Shown: positions 1 to 11,342, counted from the first letter of the stretch. The stretch is 64,000 bases of DNA from Coniferiporia sulphurascens (GCA_002794785.1 NBBA01000019.1:248001-312000); one strand, 5' to 3'. Notes: generated from the letters alone by a model not told the origin. Numbers and translations are program-made.

Positions 1-390
1 TTGCGAGGTGTGAAGAAGGTTTGCGAAAACTTGCGAATGGACGGGTGTTTGCGCGGTCGTGACTACGGTGACTTACACGGAGTTGCTGCCACACGTGATC
101 TGTGACCGAGGTCTAAGGTTGCCGAGAGCGTGACTTATGACCACTTACGTCCGGGCTCGCTGTAGTTCGAATTTTTCACTCGAACGACTTGAACTATGCC
201 CACCACCATTAGTCGAAAACTCTCGTACTTTCTCCGTCACTTGACCCGTGAAGGGAAAATATTCCTGGGACGGTCCGATCAATGAAATTCTCAGGGCTTT
301 CAAGTTGACCAGGAAACCGCCGATGTTAATGGCAAATTAAAAGCCTCGGACTGCTACACGGCCAAATGTAACAAGCCAACTAGACGTCAA
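1..390. other. 5' edge, no gene recognised
   Basis: I see no convincing coding exon or repeat here. The stretch precedes a decayed FunK1 kinase copy and may include its old promoter, but the promoter-proximal block shared by the intact copies A and C is not recognisable. Confidence 0.5.
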
Positions 391-2825
391 TTGCGTCTTT
401 ACATCAAAACAAAGCACCCCGTAGCCGGTCATATGCCGGTACATGCTTTTCCTCAGACATTTCTTCCCAAGCCCGACGATGCATCGAAGCACGACTCGGA
501 CCCACTTCCTCCCACATATTTTCAGAAAGCCTATTGCAACGTATACTATGAGACTATACTAAGGAGGAGAAGGACATCTCGCGTGCTGGATGAATCTGTC
601 ATGTACCGTCTATTTATGTGTAAGTTCTCCTCACTTTCTCTCAATATTTCCCTACTGAAGACTTCTGGATAGACTGACTGCATGGATGGACTCACTGGCA
701 GGTTGACGTCCTTGAAATTTTTCAACACGAGTTCGCGATTGGATCGATTCAAGACCACCAAAGGCCTTAAGCTTGATGTATCGGTCTACAGAAAAGAGTC
801 CAGCATAAGATCATCGAAGTTCTCGGACATGTAAATCTTTGTCGAATCCAAGGCTGGGCTGGACGAAGGTCCCTTCTAGGCCATCTCTCCCAATCCTGCA
901 GAGTCTAAGCGCAAATCCGGGCTTGTAAAGAACACAGAACTCGCCAGAGCAAGCTTCGGCCAGGTAACCTCGTACGCGGCAGCGCATTTGAACAGTAGTG
1001 TTCAGACGCACGCATTCTCTGTTCTTGTCACCGCAGATAGGGTACGTTTCATCTGGTGGGATCGGGCTGGGGCTATCGTCAGTGAGCCTGTTGAGTACAA
1101 CGAAGACCCGGCTTTTTTTGCAGAATTCTTCCGCCGTTTTGACCAGCTCACGCCTGAGCAGCGGGGTGACGATATGAAAATGTCGGTGCCCCTACTGCAG
1201 AAGAACTGAAAAGGGCGAAGAGCTGTTTGTCTCCTGGCAGAGGTCCAGGTGAAATCAAAGAGGAGCATCAGACGCGTTGCGATGAGTTTCTCTATCGAGA
1301 GCTCCTTAAGTTTACTGTCCGGAATGATACATGCACAGAGCCATTGTATTTCGTCGGGACTTTTCCTACACGTAGTGCGGAGTCTCTGGTCGGACGTGCG
1401 TCCCGGGGATGCGCAGTGTTTGATTTACAAAGTGTGCGTATCTGTAACCTCAAGAATACGTGGAGGATTGACTTAGATGTGCTACCTAGGAAGGCAAGAT
1501 ATACAAAACTCTCGCGGAACACAACGTTCCGTATATCGCGCCTCTGGTGGGTGAGAAAAAGACTTTGTGTCCGCGTACGGTCTCCGCGACAGCTCCGAAG
1601 ATGCAAGTTCGCCTCATTCTAGTGGTTTGTTAACCCAAGAAGAGTTTAATACCAGTCACCGGACTATTCCGTATTTGTTCGTTGACAAACGGTGGGCGTA
1701 CCGTGGGGACGGCAGGCGCAAAACGCACTGCTACGTTCATTACAGGTTGGTTCTCGGCGTAGTCGGCCGCGACCTGAGCAGCTCTAAAGCGGCAAAGGAG
1801 ACGATTGGCGCTATTAAAGATGCTATCATAGGTGTGTTGCCTAGAAACGTTTTCAAAATTCCGATGTTCACTTTATGAAATTCAGCGCGTGGAGCGGCGT
1901 ACGAAGCAGGGATCTTACATAGCGATATAAGCGTAGGAAATATCATGATAACGCGTGACAAGAGGGGGATGCTGATCAACTGGGATCTCGCGAAGCCTTA
2001 AGACGAAGGGGGCGGAGCACGGTTTGGGATAACGGTGGGGACTACTTTCATAAGCGTTTAGTTGTCGCTATGTCCTTACCGAAATCACGGGGAACATGGC
2101 AGTTCATTCCAGCTGCGCTTCTCTGAAATCCAACCACCAAACAACACACATATGCAGATGATCTGGAGTCGTTTCTGTACGTAACAACTTACATGTGTCT
2201 GCTTTACACAGAATCGAGCTATACACCCGCAGCAGCCAGTCAACACATGCCGGTATTCGAGGAGGCGGCTGTAGTCGGCAGAGATGAGGGAGTAGTGACA
2301 GGCGGTGATAAGTAGCTATCAGCGCTTCTTAACGGGGAATGTATTCCGAGAGAATTGACATTCCCCGATCGCCCGAATCTAGCCACCCTTTTGAGACACG
2401 TCTCCCAAATGTTCTTCTTTCTATATGCGACCTTTTTAAAAAGAGAGCCAACCAGAGCGTCCGAGCACGGGATATTGCGAATCCAAAGGACGAAAGAAGA
2501 CTTTGAAGCACAAAAGGAAGAAGAAACCGCGCCACTGAACAAGTGGACTGGAGGGGGTGGTATGGAAATCGTCGAGTTATTTGAGCGGGCACTCGAGGAA
2601 GAAGGCGCGTGGCCGGCCGCCGACGGTCTACAACGAGCGATTACCTCCACTCGAACTACCACGTCTGAGTTTATTACTTACGGAAAGGTCGTGGCGCAGG
2701 TGAAGAGGAACGACTTCCGCTCAGAGCCAGGAATATTATGTCCTACCGTGATGAGTATGCCTGAGGGAGTGCACGTCTTGACGTGTGAGAATCTCGGTGT
2801 GAGATCTTTAAATGAAATGGTCTGA
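391..2825 (+). pseudogene. Decayed FunK1-type protein kinase copy
   Basis: This is a collinear but broken relative of the three FunK1 kinase genes in the window. Exon 1 remains recognisable (a GHMPVHAFPQTFLPKP-like stretch near 430-480, and a donor GTGTAAGT near 620). Exon 2 keeps THAFSVLVT, RFIWWDRAGAIVSEPVEY and FRRFDQLTPEQRG (about 1010-1170) and then, in a shifted frame, LVGRASRGCAVFDL and VHYRLVLGVVGRDL (about 1390-1770). The catalytic-loop region (about 1910-2000) reads HSDISVGNIMI instead of HRDIS, followed by INWDLAKP and an in-frame TAA. Other lesions are stops after FSDM (about 830) and near 878, and several frameshifts between 1200 and 1560. The C-terminal tail (2355-2825) is divergent but still alignable. 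It is a long-dead copy; kinase activity is excluded by the stops and by the HRD change. The limits are approximate. Confidence 0.8.
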
Positions 2826-3523
2826 GACTACCGTGGAGGAAGTGTCGGACGGGACTAACCAACTTGCGACCTCACCTAGAGTAATGAGTCTCCCTATGGT
2901 ACATTATCACTGCGGCCGTATTTATGTACTACATTTGTTATTATTGGTATTATTGCCTTAGGATGTGTCGTTTTGCGCAGTGGCTTGCACTGGAATCACT
3001 CTAAGAAGGCCTTGGAAAACTGACAATTAATGACAATTCAAGCTGTTCTTTTTCTGAAAAGAATTCGGCCCATTTTTTGGACATCTGCCATACGTCCTAT
3101 AGTATATGTATACTGGAAGTTGCAATTTGCGCTTGTCGCAATTTGCACTATGGCTATGACTACGGGCTTGGTTCTTGTGCTTAATATTTCCCCTAATCCG
3201 GCTCGATTCAACCCATGAACACATGCAAAGTGCATGGCAAACGAGCTGAAGCTGATGCACTCCAAAAATCCTTTTCATTTCGTTTCGTAGCATGCAAGTA
3301 AATAAACAACATCCCGAGCTCCCGTGGAAACTTATCCTATAAATAAAAACATGAAGTCATAAGGTGGTATAAGCGTCGATCACAGCAATCCGACCCATTC
3401 GTAAACATAATTGGAACGAAGACCGTCGTAGGGAAAATCCCAAGAGGAGAAGAAAATCCACGGATATCAACCAAGAAATACTTAGATGCGACCATGGAAA
3501 TGTCGAAGAGAGTCATGACGGGA
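2826..3523. other. Intergenic, AT-rich, no gene recognised
   Basis: Only short overlapping open frames on both strands are present, without splice or family signals. I see no repeat structure. It separates the kinase pseudogene from a minus-strand small putative secreted protein. Confidence 0.4.
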
Positions 3524-4118
3524 TTACACAATTGTTACGGTGAGCAGCTTGACGACTCCGTCCTGTGCGATTCCTATAAGAAAGTTGGTGTCGGTGAGTT
3601 GTGAATGCAATGTGATTCATGGCCTCTCCCAATTGGCAGATGCTGAATTTAGGATGTGGACTCACCGTGATTAACGCCGTCGCTACCTGCAGCGATGAGG
3701 CCGGTGATGTTTTCCGCCGTAGTTGAGTATGTCACGCCGTCAAATGTTGTCTGGCCTGATGTCGCCGCCGATACAAGATCATCCCTTAAAACAGAACATG
3801 AAAGGTCAGTGACATCGTTCAAGTCTGGACTTCTTTGAAAGCGCCAAAATTCGCATATGGGAAGGAAGACAGGTGCGAGATGGGCTTGTAAGTTTAATTT
3901 ACTTACCTTCCGATGTTGTATCCATTAGGAACGATAGTATGTGACTCCTCTAAATCCTCTTCTTTCGAAACTCTGCATCCGGGGGCCATAGCTTGAGTAA
4001 AGGCAAGAACTATATATACAAACGACGCACGCAAGGAAAAGCGCGCCACTGTTTGCGAGGGTACCATTTTGGCGGAACACCCTGCGTGGGATGCAAAAGT
4101 TTGCTCGTTAGATCTCAT
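3524..4118 (-). CDS. Putative small secreted protein (three exons)
   Basis: I do not recognise a family. The model has exons at about 4118-3903, 3785-3667 and 3583-3524. The first intron has donor GTAAGT and acceptor TTTTAAG, and the reading phase closes exactly (codon AGG across the junction). The second has donor GTGAGT and acceptor TTATAG and closes as GGA. The product is about 125 aa from the first ATG, or shorter from an internal Met that starts MVPSQT. A hydrophobic run FVYIVLAFTQAMA after a basic segment looks like a signal peptide or single TM anchor. The mature part is polar (EEDLEESHTIVPNG, then TTFDGVTYSTTAENITG). It could be an effector-like small secreted protein or an unexpressed relic. 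Clean phase agreement at both introns is the main support. Confidence 0.5.
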
Positions 4119-4546
4119 CCTTTATTCACACGCTTTGCTGTGGTACATGAGGAGAGGCCCCGAAAAGTGGTCAAATAGACCACTTCGAAGTGACCCCACG
4201 GTATAAAAGCGGAAAGATGGAGTGATGGATAACGCACCTAAAATGATTCCCACCAACGAGAGTCTCAAGGCACGTCCCAAGCTCACTGTTTCCGAAGTCC
4301 ATGCGAAGTTCGATCGTTTGGTTGACTGGGCCATTACCATCGCCAAGGTTAGCGCTCTGCGGGGCACCAAGATGAATACCCAGGCATTCAGTCGAGCTAA
4401 TTGTGTGTGACGTGCGTGCGAATAGCATAGCGGTAATTTTAATTCCAGGTACGTTGGGTATTATTAGCGCGACCCAAAATAGTCGATCCAGTAAAAATAG
4501 ATACGTTAGAAGCTCCGAACGCACAAGTCTGGTTGGGAAGGGGGAC

Positions 4547-4907
4547 TCACAAGCCAATCGATTGTGCAAAGTTGAGGATGCCGTCGTCGGTGAGAACCTC
4601 GGGTGAACTTAGACCAGATATGATCACCTAATGGTGCGAAATTAATGTCAACACAACGTATCCATAATCAGGCCTAAGGCAGTCTCGACACCACAAAGGT
4701 CTCGGCCTGACTAGAAACAGAAATATTCGGACACACGTTTAGAGGCTCGCCCAGCCCGTCGCCGGCGTCATCGAGTAGAGATCCCCCGTTGTCGTTAGGA
4801 CTGAAAAACGCGACAGCTTGCTTTGCGTCCTGTATCGCATGAACAGCTTGAAGTGCGTAGACGGTCTGGAGCGCAACGATACCCGAGATCAACACAGAGG
4901 AGTACAT
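4547..4907 (-). CDS. Putative small secreted protein (two exons)
   Basis: No family is recognised. An ATG at 4907 opens a frame starting MYSSVLISGIVALQTVYALQ, which looks like a cleavable signal peptide. An acidic, glycine-rich segment follows (NDNGGSLLDDAGDGLGEP). The first exon would end near 4692, at a weak donor (GTGTCG). It joins an exon from 4638 that begins after CATTAG, reads VIISGLSSPEVLTDDGILNF and stops at 4547, giving about 98 aa. Size, orientation and signal-peptide architecture resemble the neighbouring 3524-4118 gene, suggesting a small cluster, but I cannot show sequence homology between them. The weak donor is the main reason for doubt. Confidence 0.35.
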
Positions 4908-5947
4908 TGTGCGTATCGTTGATATTGCGAAGAGGAGAAGCGTTCAGAACAGACGTAGAAGGAGCGACCGAAAATGTGGCAGCTAGCTTGGAGGGCGTAA
5001 GCGGTGAGAATACGGAGGGCATAAGAGGGGGCTTTTTATCGTCGAGGCCATACCACCGAGGCTCAGGCTTCCTAACTCACCTCATGCTTTCTGGACCTTC
5101 GATGTATTACTGAAGCTAACAACCGTGGTCTCAATCACGTTCGTATCGCAGCCCCTTTCCAAGTACGGGGCCCCAGGGATAGGTGTATATCGACGTGTCG
5201 TCTTATTGCCGTCAAGCGAAAAGTCTTCTCGCGCCATAGAGAACTGGTAAAAGTAGACATGTGCCGATCTGCCCGCACCACTCGTCGATATCTTTCGCAC
5301 GCTTAGCACGTTGGTCGGGCAAGCGATAGGCGGAGAGTGTCGCGTATGGAATATTACGAGAGGCGCACGGTCTTCCGAGGTTCTCTTCGCAGTTATTGGC
5401 CAAGGATTCCATAACAGGAAAGATTTTCGTTCTTCTAATGCGATACTGAGAGGATGAAAGGATATTGGCGTATTGCATCCGTCCATGGAAGCATGGAAGA
5501 AATCTCCCGGAGAAAAGGAGTGGGAGCGAGGGAACGGATGGGAAAGCACATGCACGCTCATCCACGTCAGCCTACCCAGAGAATTTCTGAGAGCTCAAAA
5601 CAGATCGACAATCTCAAAGACCTATGTGCCCAAGCCTATACTTTTGCAGCCTGTCGGCCCTTATCACGTGGCCATCTGACGATCAACGTGATTGTCTTGA
5701 CGTTCGTGACTGGTATTACGTGTTCGGTTACCTCAGCCTCCTATGTCGTTGCAGAAATAGTGGTCCTCTGAAATACATATAAGAACGTGCGCCCAAAACT
5801 CACGTCTATCACACGTTTGATTGTTGCGGGCTGGATTAAGCTTATCGCGTCAGTGTCACAAAGCAAGAACAAGTTGCACACGTGCTTTATGGAAAGATAC
5901 GATTTGAATGAGGGCTATTACAGCTATGGTAAACGACGATGGCGCAA
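4908..5947. other. Intergenic, uncertain coding content
   Basis: Several overlapping open frames occur on both strands, the longest on the minus strand at about 5561-5082 (159 codons, including a segment VYFYQFSMAREDFSLDG). None has a recognisable motif or a convincing intron chain, so I do not call a gene. A minus-strand gene belonging with the two small secreted-protein candidates is possible but unproven. Confidence 0.35.
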
Positions 5948-6865
5948 TTAGTCTTTGTATGTCCGTGATGGCTTAGTGGTCGGGCCTTGGAAATATCGCA
6001 GCTGCGTAAACAAGAAGCCAGCCAGACCAAGCACTAGCAGGTATGTTAGCAAAGGCGTACTCATGCAGTAGGCCACAAACTCACAATAGCCCGTAAGTTT
6101 TTCAGATGGAGTGTGGTAAAACATGCCCGTCGTGAATATCGAGAATATCCAAATGCACATGAGCGCGGCCGTCCCAAACATAGCCCAACTGTGTGCAGGC
6201 AAACGCGAATCTCTCGGTAGTGCGAGCGATGGACGCAGCATATCAGCAAGGAAAAGTACGCCCATCGTGAGGAGGAAGATGTGACCCGATACGTCATGGC
6301 CACGCATGAGCTGTGGTCTTGTGTGCCAGTCACCAATCAACGCCTCGTCGAGCATAATTGGAGGGAATTGGAAAAGCTCCGGGTGTGTTGCTGGTGACAC
6401 AGTGGAACGTACGTAACAGAAAGACAGAGGCACAGGATGTACCAAGCCTGAGGGGAGAAGTACGACACACTCGCCACCCGAGAGTGCCGTCAGTCGGGCG
6501 AGAAGCGCGGGCCCAAAAAACCATGACGCGAATACGAACCAAACTGCGGTGGCTGCACCCCATTTCTTCAATCTCTCCGAAATCGACATGGTGAACAGTC
6601 CGGTTGCGCCAGTGCGAGGCGCAGTCGTCGCGAGCGCAAGTGCCGCAGCGGACGTCCATGCCCAAGCCATCTTGATGAATACGGTGTTCAGCAGATTGTT
6701 TTTGCGAGCGAAGTAAGATGAGCTGTGTAAGGGATGTGGTGCATGCCCAAGAGCAATGAGGGGATTTGAGGTGTCGAGATAGGTGTGGTGCGCGACGGAG
6801 TAGATCGTGCTTAAGAGAAGCACGCTGCTGAGAACAACAAAAGTTGTCCTCCGAATGTCCAGCAT
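5948..6865 (-). CDS. SCS3: FIT family protein (Scs3/FITM2-like ER acyl-CoA diphosphatase)
   Basis: An intronless 305-aa multi-span membrane protein. It carries both FIT-family signatures: GHDVSGHIFLLT at residues 189-200 (putative catalytic His195) and TTGMFYHTPSEKLTG at about 245-259 (second catalytic His251). In the family these two histidines form the lipid-phosphatase-like active site that hydrolyses fatty acyl-CoA at the lumenal face of the ER, supporting lipid-droplet biogenesis and ER membrane homeostasis. Hydrophobic segments are visible near 8-25, 66-82, 105-127, 194-212, 228-246 and 266-288, consistent with the usual six spans. The ATG at 6865 is a true ATG with no in-frame upstream alternative. 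The length matches fungal members (about 300 aa). It is isolated, with no operon-like partner. Symbol by homology to the yeast paralogs Scs3/Yft2. Confidence 0.88.
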   Translation of the reverse strand: MLDIRRTTFVVLSSVLLLSTIYSVAHHTYLDTSNPLIALGHAPHPLHSSSYFARKNNLLNTVFIKMAWAWTSAAALALATTAPRTGATGLFTMSISERLKKWGAATAVWFVFASWFFGPALLARLTALSGGECVVLLPSGLVHPVPLSFCYVRSTVSPATHPELFQFPPIMLDEALIGDWHTRPQLMRGHDVSGHIFLLTMGVLFLADMLRPSLALPRDSRLPAHSWAMFGTAALMCIWIFSIFTTGMFYHTPSEKLTGYCEFVAYCMSTPLLTYLLVLGLAGFLFTQLRYFQGPTTKPSRTYKD

Positions 6866-7483
6866 AGTCGTCGCTGGTGATTGTTAACGGTAATTCTTTT
6901 CAGTTTTATCGTCGATGTCGATGAGAAGGGTAGTCTCCAAGGACTGTGTCGTGTCCGAGTCCTCTGGTGTCTGTATAATTATGACGCTACAGCAGCAGAC
7001 CCCAATAGACTGAGTGTTACGTACGTTATACATTTGTAATTTCCCACGATTACAAACCCGTTCTGGCGATTACCGCATCATCCGTTAACGATCGCGGAGA
7101 CAGGAATAGAGCTCTAAAATGCCTGAACTCCTTACGATCTCTACTTTAATATTGCGGGGTAAGCAGTCTAAAAAGGCGAACGTGCAGTAGGCTGGTTAAA
7201 ATCAATTTGGTACCAATTCTCAGTCCACAACGTCGATCATTAGCGAAGACCTAGCAGCGAGTCGCAACAGAATTTTAATCCACCGAAAAAGATTGTATCG
7301 GGTAACAGCGCCGAATATTTACTCCTGAAGGTGAGCCGCAATATCTAAACCCCGCACACAACCTGTGTATATACTGTGTGGACATTAAAAAATCCCAGAG
7401 AAAAGAGAAGCGGTCCCAGGTCCATGTTAGACATAACGTCATCCAAATTTAGTCTTCACATCATTCCAGTTATGCGTACTAAA
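6866..7483. other. Intergenic upstream of the FIT gene
   Basis: Probable promoter of the FIT gene, which is transcribed leftwards from 6865. I see no gene and no clear repeat. The right end runs into a relic of a FunK1 kinase 3' end. Confidence 0.45.
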
Positions 7484-7572
7484 GCAGAGCTGGTGAGGAC
7501 TTGGCTATCATCCGTATCTTTTTCCGCGAGGATCTCTCATTGTCCTCAATTTCATCCGTATCAACGTCGATG
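7484..7572 (-). pseudogene. Relic of a FunK1 kinase C-terminus
   Basis: The plus-strand text here closely parallels 7939-8030, which is the reverse complement of the C-terminal tail of kinase gene A (the part encoding ...RKRMRVTAKSSPARLN and upstream). The shared words are AGCTGGTGAGGACTTGGCT and CCGTATC/CGCATCCTTTTCCGCG. The stretch is about 90 bp, on its own, with no further kinase sequence to its left. It looks like the truncated edge of an additional tandem copy or a duplication breakpoint. Confidence 0.6.
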
Positions 7573-7932
7573 TCTGATTTGATCTTAATGAGTAAACATC
7601 TGTGCCGCGTTGGCAGACCTCTATGTCACAGTTTGTAGCGATACTCATGGTATGATAGATGTTTACAGGGCTTGTAACTCGATCTTGGGAGGAAGACTAA
7701 AACCAAAGCCGTCAATGTTTCATGAGTAACCCGAGCATCGGACCTTGCTTAGACGAACTCCAACGTTTAAAAAAACGTGCTTCTTTGTCACAGACAGCGG
7801 CCTCAAACTCAACCAACGGTCCCCGTCCGGAGAGAACAACGATATCAGAGCTTATGATGAAAAATACAAATAATACTATAATCCCTGTATCTACTACTCC
7901 GTACAAAACGGGTCCTTTAGATTCAGACTGCA
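7573..7932. other. Duplicated 3' flank of FunK1 gene A
   Basis: Not coding. Parts of 7740-7930 resemble the 3' flank of gene B (about 10940-11090) and of gene C (26390-26540), sharing words such as GACCGTTGGTT and AAACGCGTTT/AAGCACGTTT. The duplication unit of the kinase family therefore extends some 150 bp past the stop codon. Confidence 0.55.
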
Positions 7933-10866
7933 TTAGTTTAATCGAGCTGGTGAGGACTTGGCTGTCACCCGCATCCTTTTCCGCGGGGGTCCTTCGTCTT
8001 CCTCATGTATGGTATCCAGACCGACCTCCTCGTCTGTGCCAGTGGTGCTAAGATTGGTATGTAGTCTTATGTTAGGACAAGACACAGGTAGTCTTGGATG
8101 CTTTTTGTCGGTGTTTGCTGAGCGCTTTTTAGAAGTCGCGAAATCGTACATCTGGGAGATGTGGAATGGGGAGGAAACATGCTCTCGTTGAGGGGTATCG
8201 TCACTTGTCCATGCACTCTTGTCTTCGAGTACCCGCGCAAAGGTTCTATGAATCTTTTTGCCGGTTCCCTCAGAAAACCTGTTCAGACGTGCGATCTTCG
8301 CACTCTTCCGAGCTTCATGACGTTCTGCCTTCGTCACGTCTTCTGTGTGATCAGAGTCCTCGGAATCTGAGACAATACGCAGCTTTTCCTCCATTTGCTC
8401 ATAGATGGGCTTGAACATATAGGAGAAGTATCCTAAAAGTTCTGAAAGTAGCGGGCGACCGGTAAACTTCAAATCTTCAGGAATATAGTTCCCGCATCCG
8501 AGTTTAAACAGCTTCCATTCCCCGTGGGTGGCGTCAGCAGTATTCTTGCCTTCTTGGATGACATCCTCTTCGAACATTCTCATATATTGTGTGAGACTAA
8601 AGTGCCTATGCGTTGAATGATCCGTTTGCGTGTAAACTACGCTCGTATAAGTTGCTACGTGCAAAAACGATTCCAAATCGTCCGAGTAGGTATGTTCCTT
8701 CGTACGCGGATTTTGGAGCAGTGCAGCGGAAATGAATTGCCACGTTCCCTACATTCCGTATTCAGAACTCGACTAAATCAACTCATGGAAAAAGAAGGCA
8801 TGCTCACAGTTCTTCCATAATGTATCACGCCGTCTTCTTCCACAGGCTTCGCGAGATCCCAGTCAATCAACAATCCCCTTCCGTCATGTGTTATTATGAT
8901 GTTTCCTATACTTATATCGCGATGCAATATTCCAGCTTCATATGCCTTCCCATGAGCTGCGTTTCAAACGGTAAGCATGATCGCTTCGCAAGCATTTCTA
9001 CGGCGACGAACCTTCGATTGCGTCCATTATGGCTGTCAACATCTCTTTCGTCGATTTGAAGCTAGTTAGGTCACGACCGACCGCACCGAGGACCAACCTG
9101 TAATGAATATAGCCACGTACGTCCGGGGCGTTCTTGGACCTGTAGACCCATGGACTATCCGCGAATAACTGAGTGAGAGTGATATGCGTATTGTTGAGGA
9201 CTTCCCGAGACGGAAACACAGGCGATGACGGAATGGAGCTGTCGCCAGATGAAGGAGGTGCACCATTACTATCATTGGTGACTGCACTAGTACGACCACT
9301 CTCACTAGAGCCATAATCCGAAGCGTTGAGCTCAGGATGCACTCGTATAGAAACTGTATCGGTGTGATCCTCGAGTGGTTCGGGAGATTGAGCATCCACA
9401 GCACTATTGGTATATGATGAACCATTACTGGGAAGGGCAGGTGCAACATCAAGATGCTCGCCACGGACCGAAACATCCAAAAAGCTTGCATGATTTTGCG
9501 TAACAGACAGCGGTCGAATATCGCCTACGTCTCCTTCATTCACAAGGGGTGCTATAAAAGGGACTTGATTCTTCTCGAGAATCTTGTATATCTCACCTTC
9601 TCTCAGTAGACTTAGCGATTGGAGTCTCCATGTATCCTTCATATAGCATATCCTACCGCTTTTCAAATCGTAGACAGGGCAACCCCGGGACGAGCGACCA
9701 ACTAGAGATCGCACCTTATTTCTAGGGAGCGTCCCAATGTAGTATGCTTTTGAAAGCCCAATGCTAGATCGAGTGGGAACAGAGAACTTGTAAAGCCGTT
9801 GCCTCAGAAAATCATCACAGCGTAGCTTGTATTTGGTGTCATTTTCATTTGCGTCTCTCTTTGTAAATGCTTGCGTCGCCTTCTCCCGCTCCTCGGCAGA
9901 TGGCTCGCTGACAGTGGTATCATGTCCCCGCTGCTCAGGTGTGAGCTGGTCAAATCGGCGAAAGAATTCCGCGAAGACATTTGCATTTTCGGTATATTCA
10001 ACAGGCTCAGTGACGATAGCCCCGGCGCGATCCCAGCGGATGAATCGCGCCATCTGGCCAGTGACAAGGACAGAGAACGCGTGTGTCCTGAAGCTGCTGT
10101 CCAGTAGCGCAGTAGCATGCGACGCCATCTGGCCCAGAGTTTCTTGTGCAATCCCTGACTCCTTGACAAATTCTTTTTTTCTCCCCGACTTATCCACTTC
10201 TGATGACGTGTCTTCGAAAGGGTCGTAGCCGGTGGATGGCTTAAGTTCGACGAAGAGCTCCATTTCGGAGAATCGGGTTCCCAGTAACTTGGAGTCTCTT
10301 TTATATACCGATATATCAGGTTTTAGACCAAGCTTATACCAACGCATGTCTCTTCGTGTACTAGTATTGACGAAATCCAAAGACGACAAGTTGAGCCGCC
10401 TTGTGCAGTCAACCTGTCCGCGCGACATAAATCAGCTGATCAATTATATGGCTACTAGACTTACAAACGATCGATGCATTTTATCTCCTGTACTTGTCTT
10501 CCTGAGCGTGATGAGTGGTTCGTCCATACAGACTTGACGAAAGAATGTCCACGGGAGTGTGACATGCTCCGGACTACTGTCGTGTGTTGGTAGAAATGTA
10601 TCGAAGAAGTCGACAACCGACATAGGCCCGAGTACGAAAGACCTTGACTCTGCATAAAGTGATTTCTGGAGGCTGTTCGGTTTGCAGTGTGGTACGGAGC
10701 ACGGATGTGTGTTGGCGACTTTCCTATTAAAATGACCCGGGGAAGAATGGCAGCCCTTCCTACGACGAGTTTTCGGCCTCAGCGGTGCATCATGTCCTGC
10801 ACTAATCTTTGAATGACTGCGTTTAGTGCCGGTGCGAGCAGGCTTTGATTTACTTGGATGAGGCAT
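7933..10866 (-). CDS. FunK1 fungal-specific protein kinase, copy A
   Basis: Four-exon model: 10866-10465, 10413-9012, 8956-8808 and 8748-7933, predicted 922 aa. Introns are 51, 55 and 59 nt, each GT-AG with compatible phase. The in-frame TGA (about 8972) falls inside intron 2 and is harmless. The start is the ATG of MPHPSK at 10866, shared with copy C. Motifs: N-terminal FVLGPMSVVDFFDTFLP; FSEMELFVELK (about residue 200); RFIRWDRAGAIVTEP; HYRLVLGAVGRDLTSF; catalytic loop HRDISIGN (about 613); IDWDLAKP in the DFG position; then YGRTGTWQFIS and DDLESFLHVATY. These are signatures of the FunK1 family (Pkinase_fungal), which is expanded in mushrooms and of unknown substrates. A long acidic, Ser-rich linker interrupts the region before the HRD exon. 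A basic C-terminal tail (PPRKRMR) may be nuclear-localising. Nothing visible breaks the gene. Confidence 0.85.
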
Positions 10867-11088
10867 GGTTTGGCAAAATGGCAATGACCTGGACGCGAAA
10901 CGTTAAAAGGCTCTACACTGCCAAAAACGACAAAATCAACTCTGGTACGTAACAATTGTTCGTTCAAGAAAACGCGTTTCTTCATCACTGACGGCGATAA
11001 CCAACGGTCATCATACGAGTAGAGTAGATATATCAGAGTTTGTGTCGAAAAATACAGATAATAATATACATTTAAATCCGTTTATCTA
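10867..11088. promoter_or_regulatory. Promoter of kinase A / 3' flank of kinase B
   Basis: About 95 bp upstream of the copy A start are strongly conserved upstream of copy C (about 23355-23446), including TTGGCAGTGTAGAGCC and TTTTAACGTTTCG. Copies A and C therefore share a promoter-proximal block or 5' UTR. Copy B lacks it. The distal part is the duplicated 3' flank of copy B. Confidence 0.6.
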
Positions 11089-11342
11089 CAGGTGGATGTA
11101 AAAAGTTACGGACCGACCGAAAAAGGAAGGACATCAAAGGCCCTCATTCAAGTTTTTTTAACCAGCCAAAACATAGCTGCAGCTTGTATATAGACGTGTC
11201 AATATATTTTAACACTAATTATAAAGTCCTCCTGCACTGAGTTGGGTTGTTTGTCCCTCATGAGCAGTAAGAAAGGTGGTTTGATGCTCAGTGTGAACCT
11301 CCTTCCTTTTTTGGCCGGTCCGTAACTTTTTACATCCACTTG
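11089..11342. mobile_element. Tc1/mariner-type MITE, 254 bp
   Basis: Terminal inverted repeats of about 40 bp start CAGGTGGATGTAAAAAGTTA on the left and CAAGTGGATGTAAAAAGTTA on the right (reverse complement). They are flanked by TA on both sides (11087-11088 and 11343-11344). Subterminal poly-purine arms (AAAAAGGAAGGA) extend the inverted repeat. There is no open frame, so the element is non-autonomous. It sits in the 3' flank of kinase B. The corresponding flank of kinase A (about 7880-7915) runs uninterrupted through the same words (TACTCCGTACAAAACG), giving an empty-site comparison. Confidence 0.85.

Noticed and set aside
4122..4569. Minus-strand frames and the plus frame at 4222-4410
   Set aside because: Overlapping frames on opposite strands; the TATAAAA at 4202 is too close to the plus-strand ATG and no splice-consistent model emerges.
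8960..9008. Premature TGA before the catalytic loop in kinases A and C
   Set aside because: It falls within a 55-nt GT-AG intron whose removal gives DAIEAHGKAYEAGILHRD, matching copy B.
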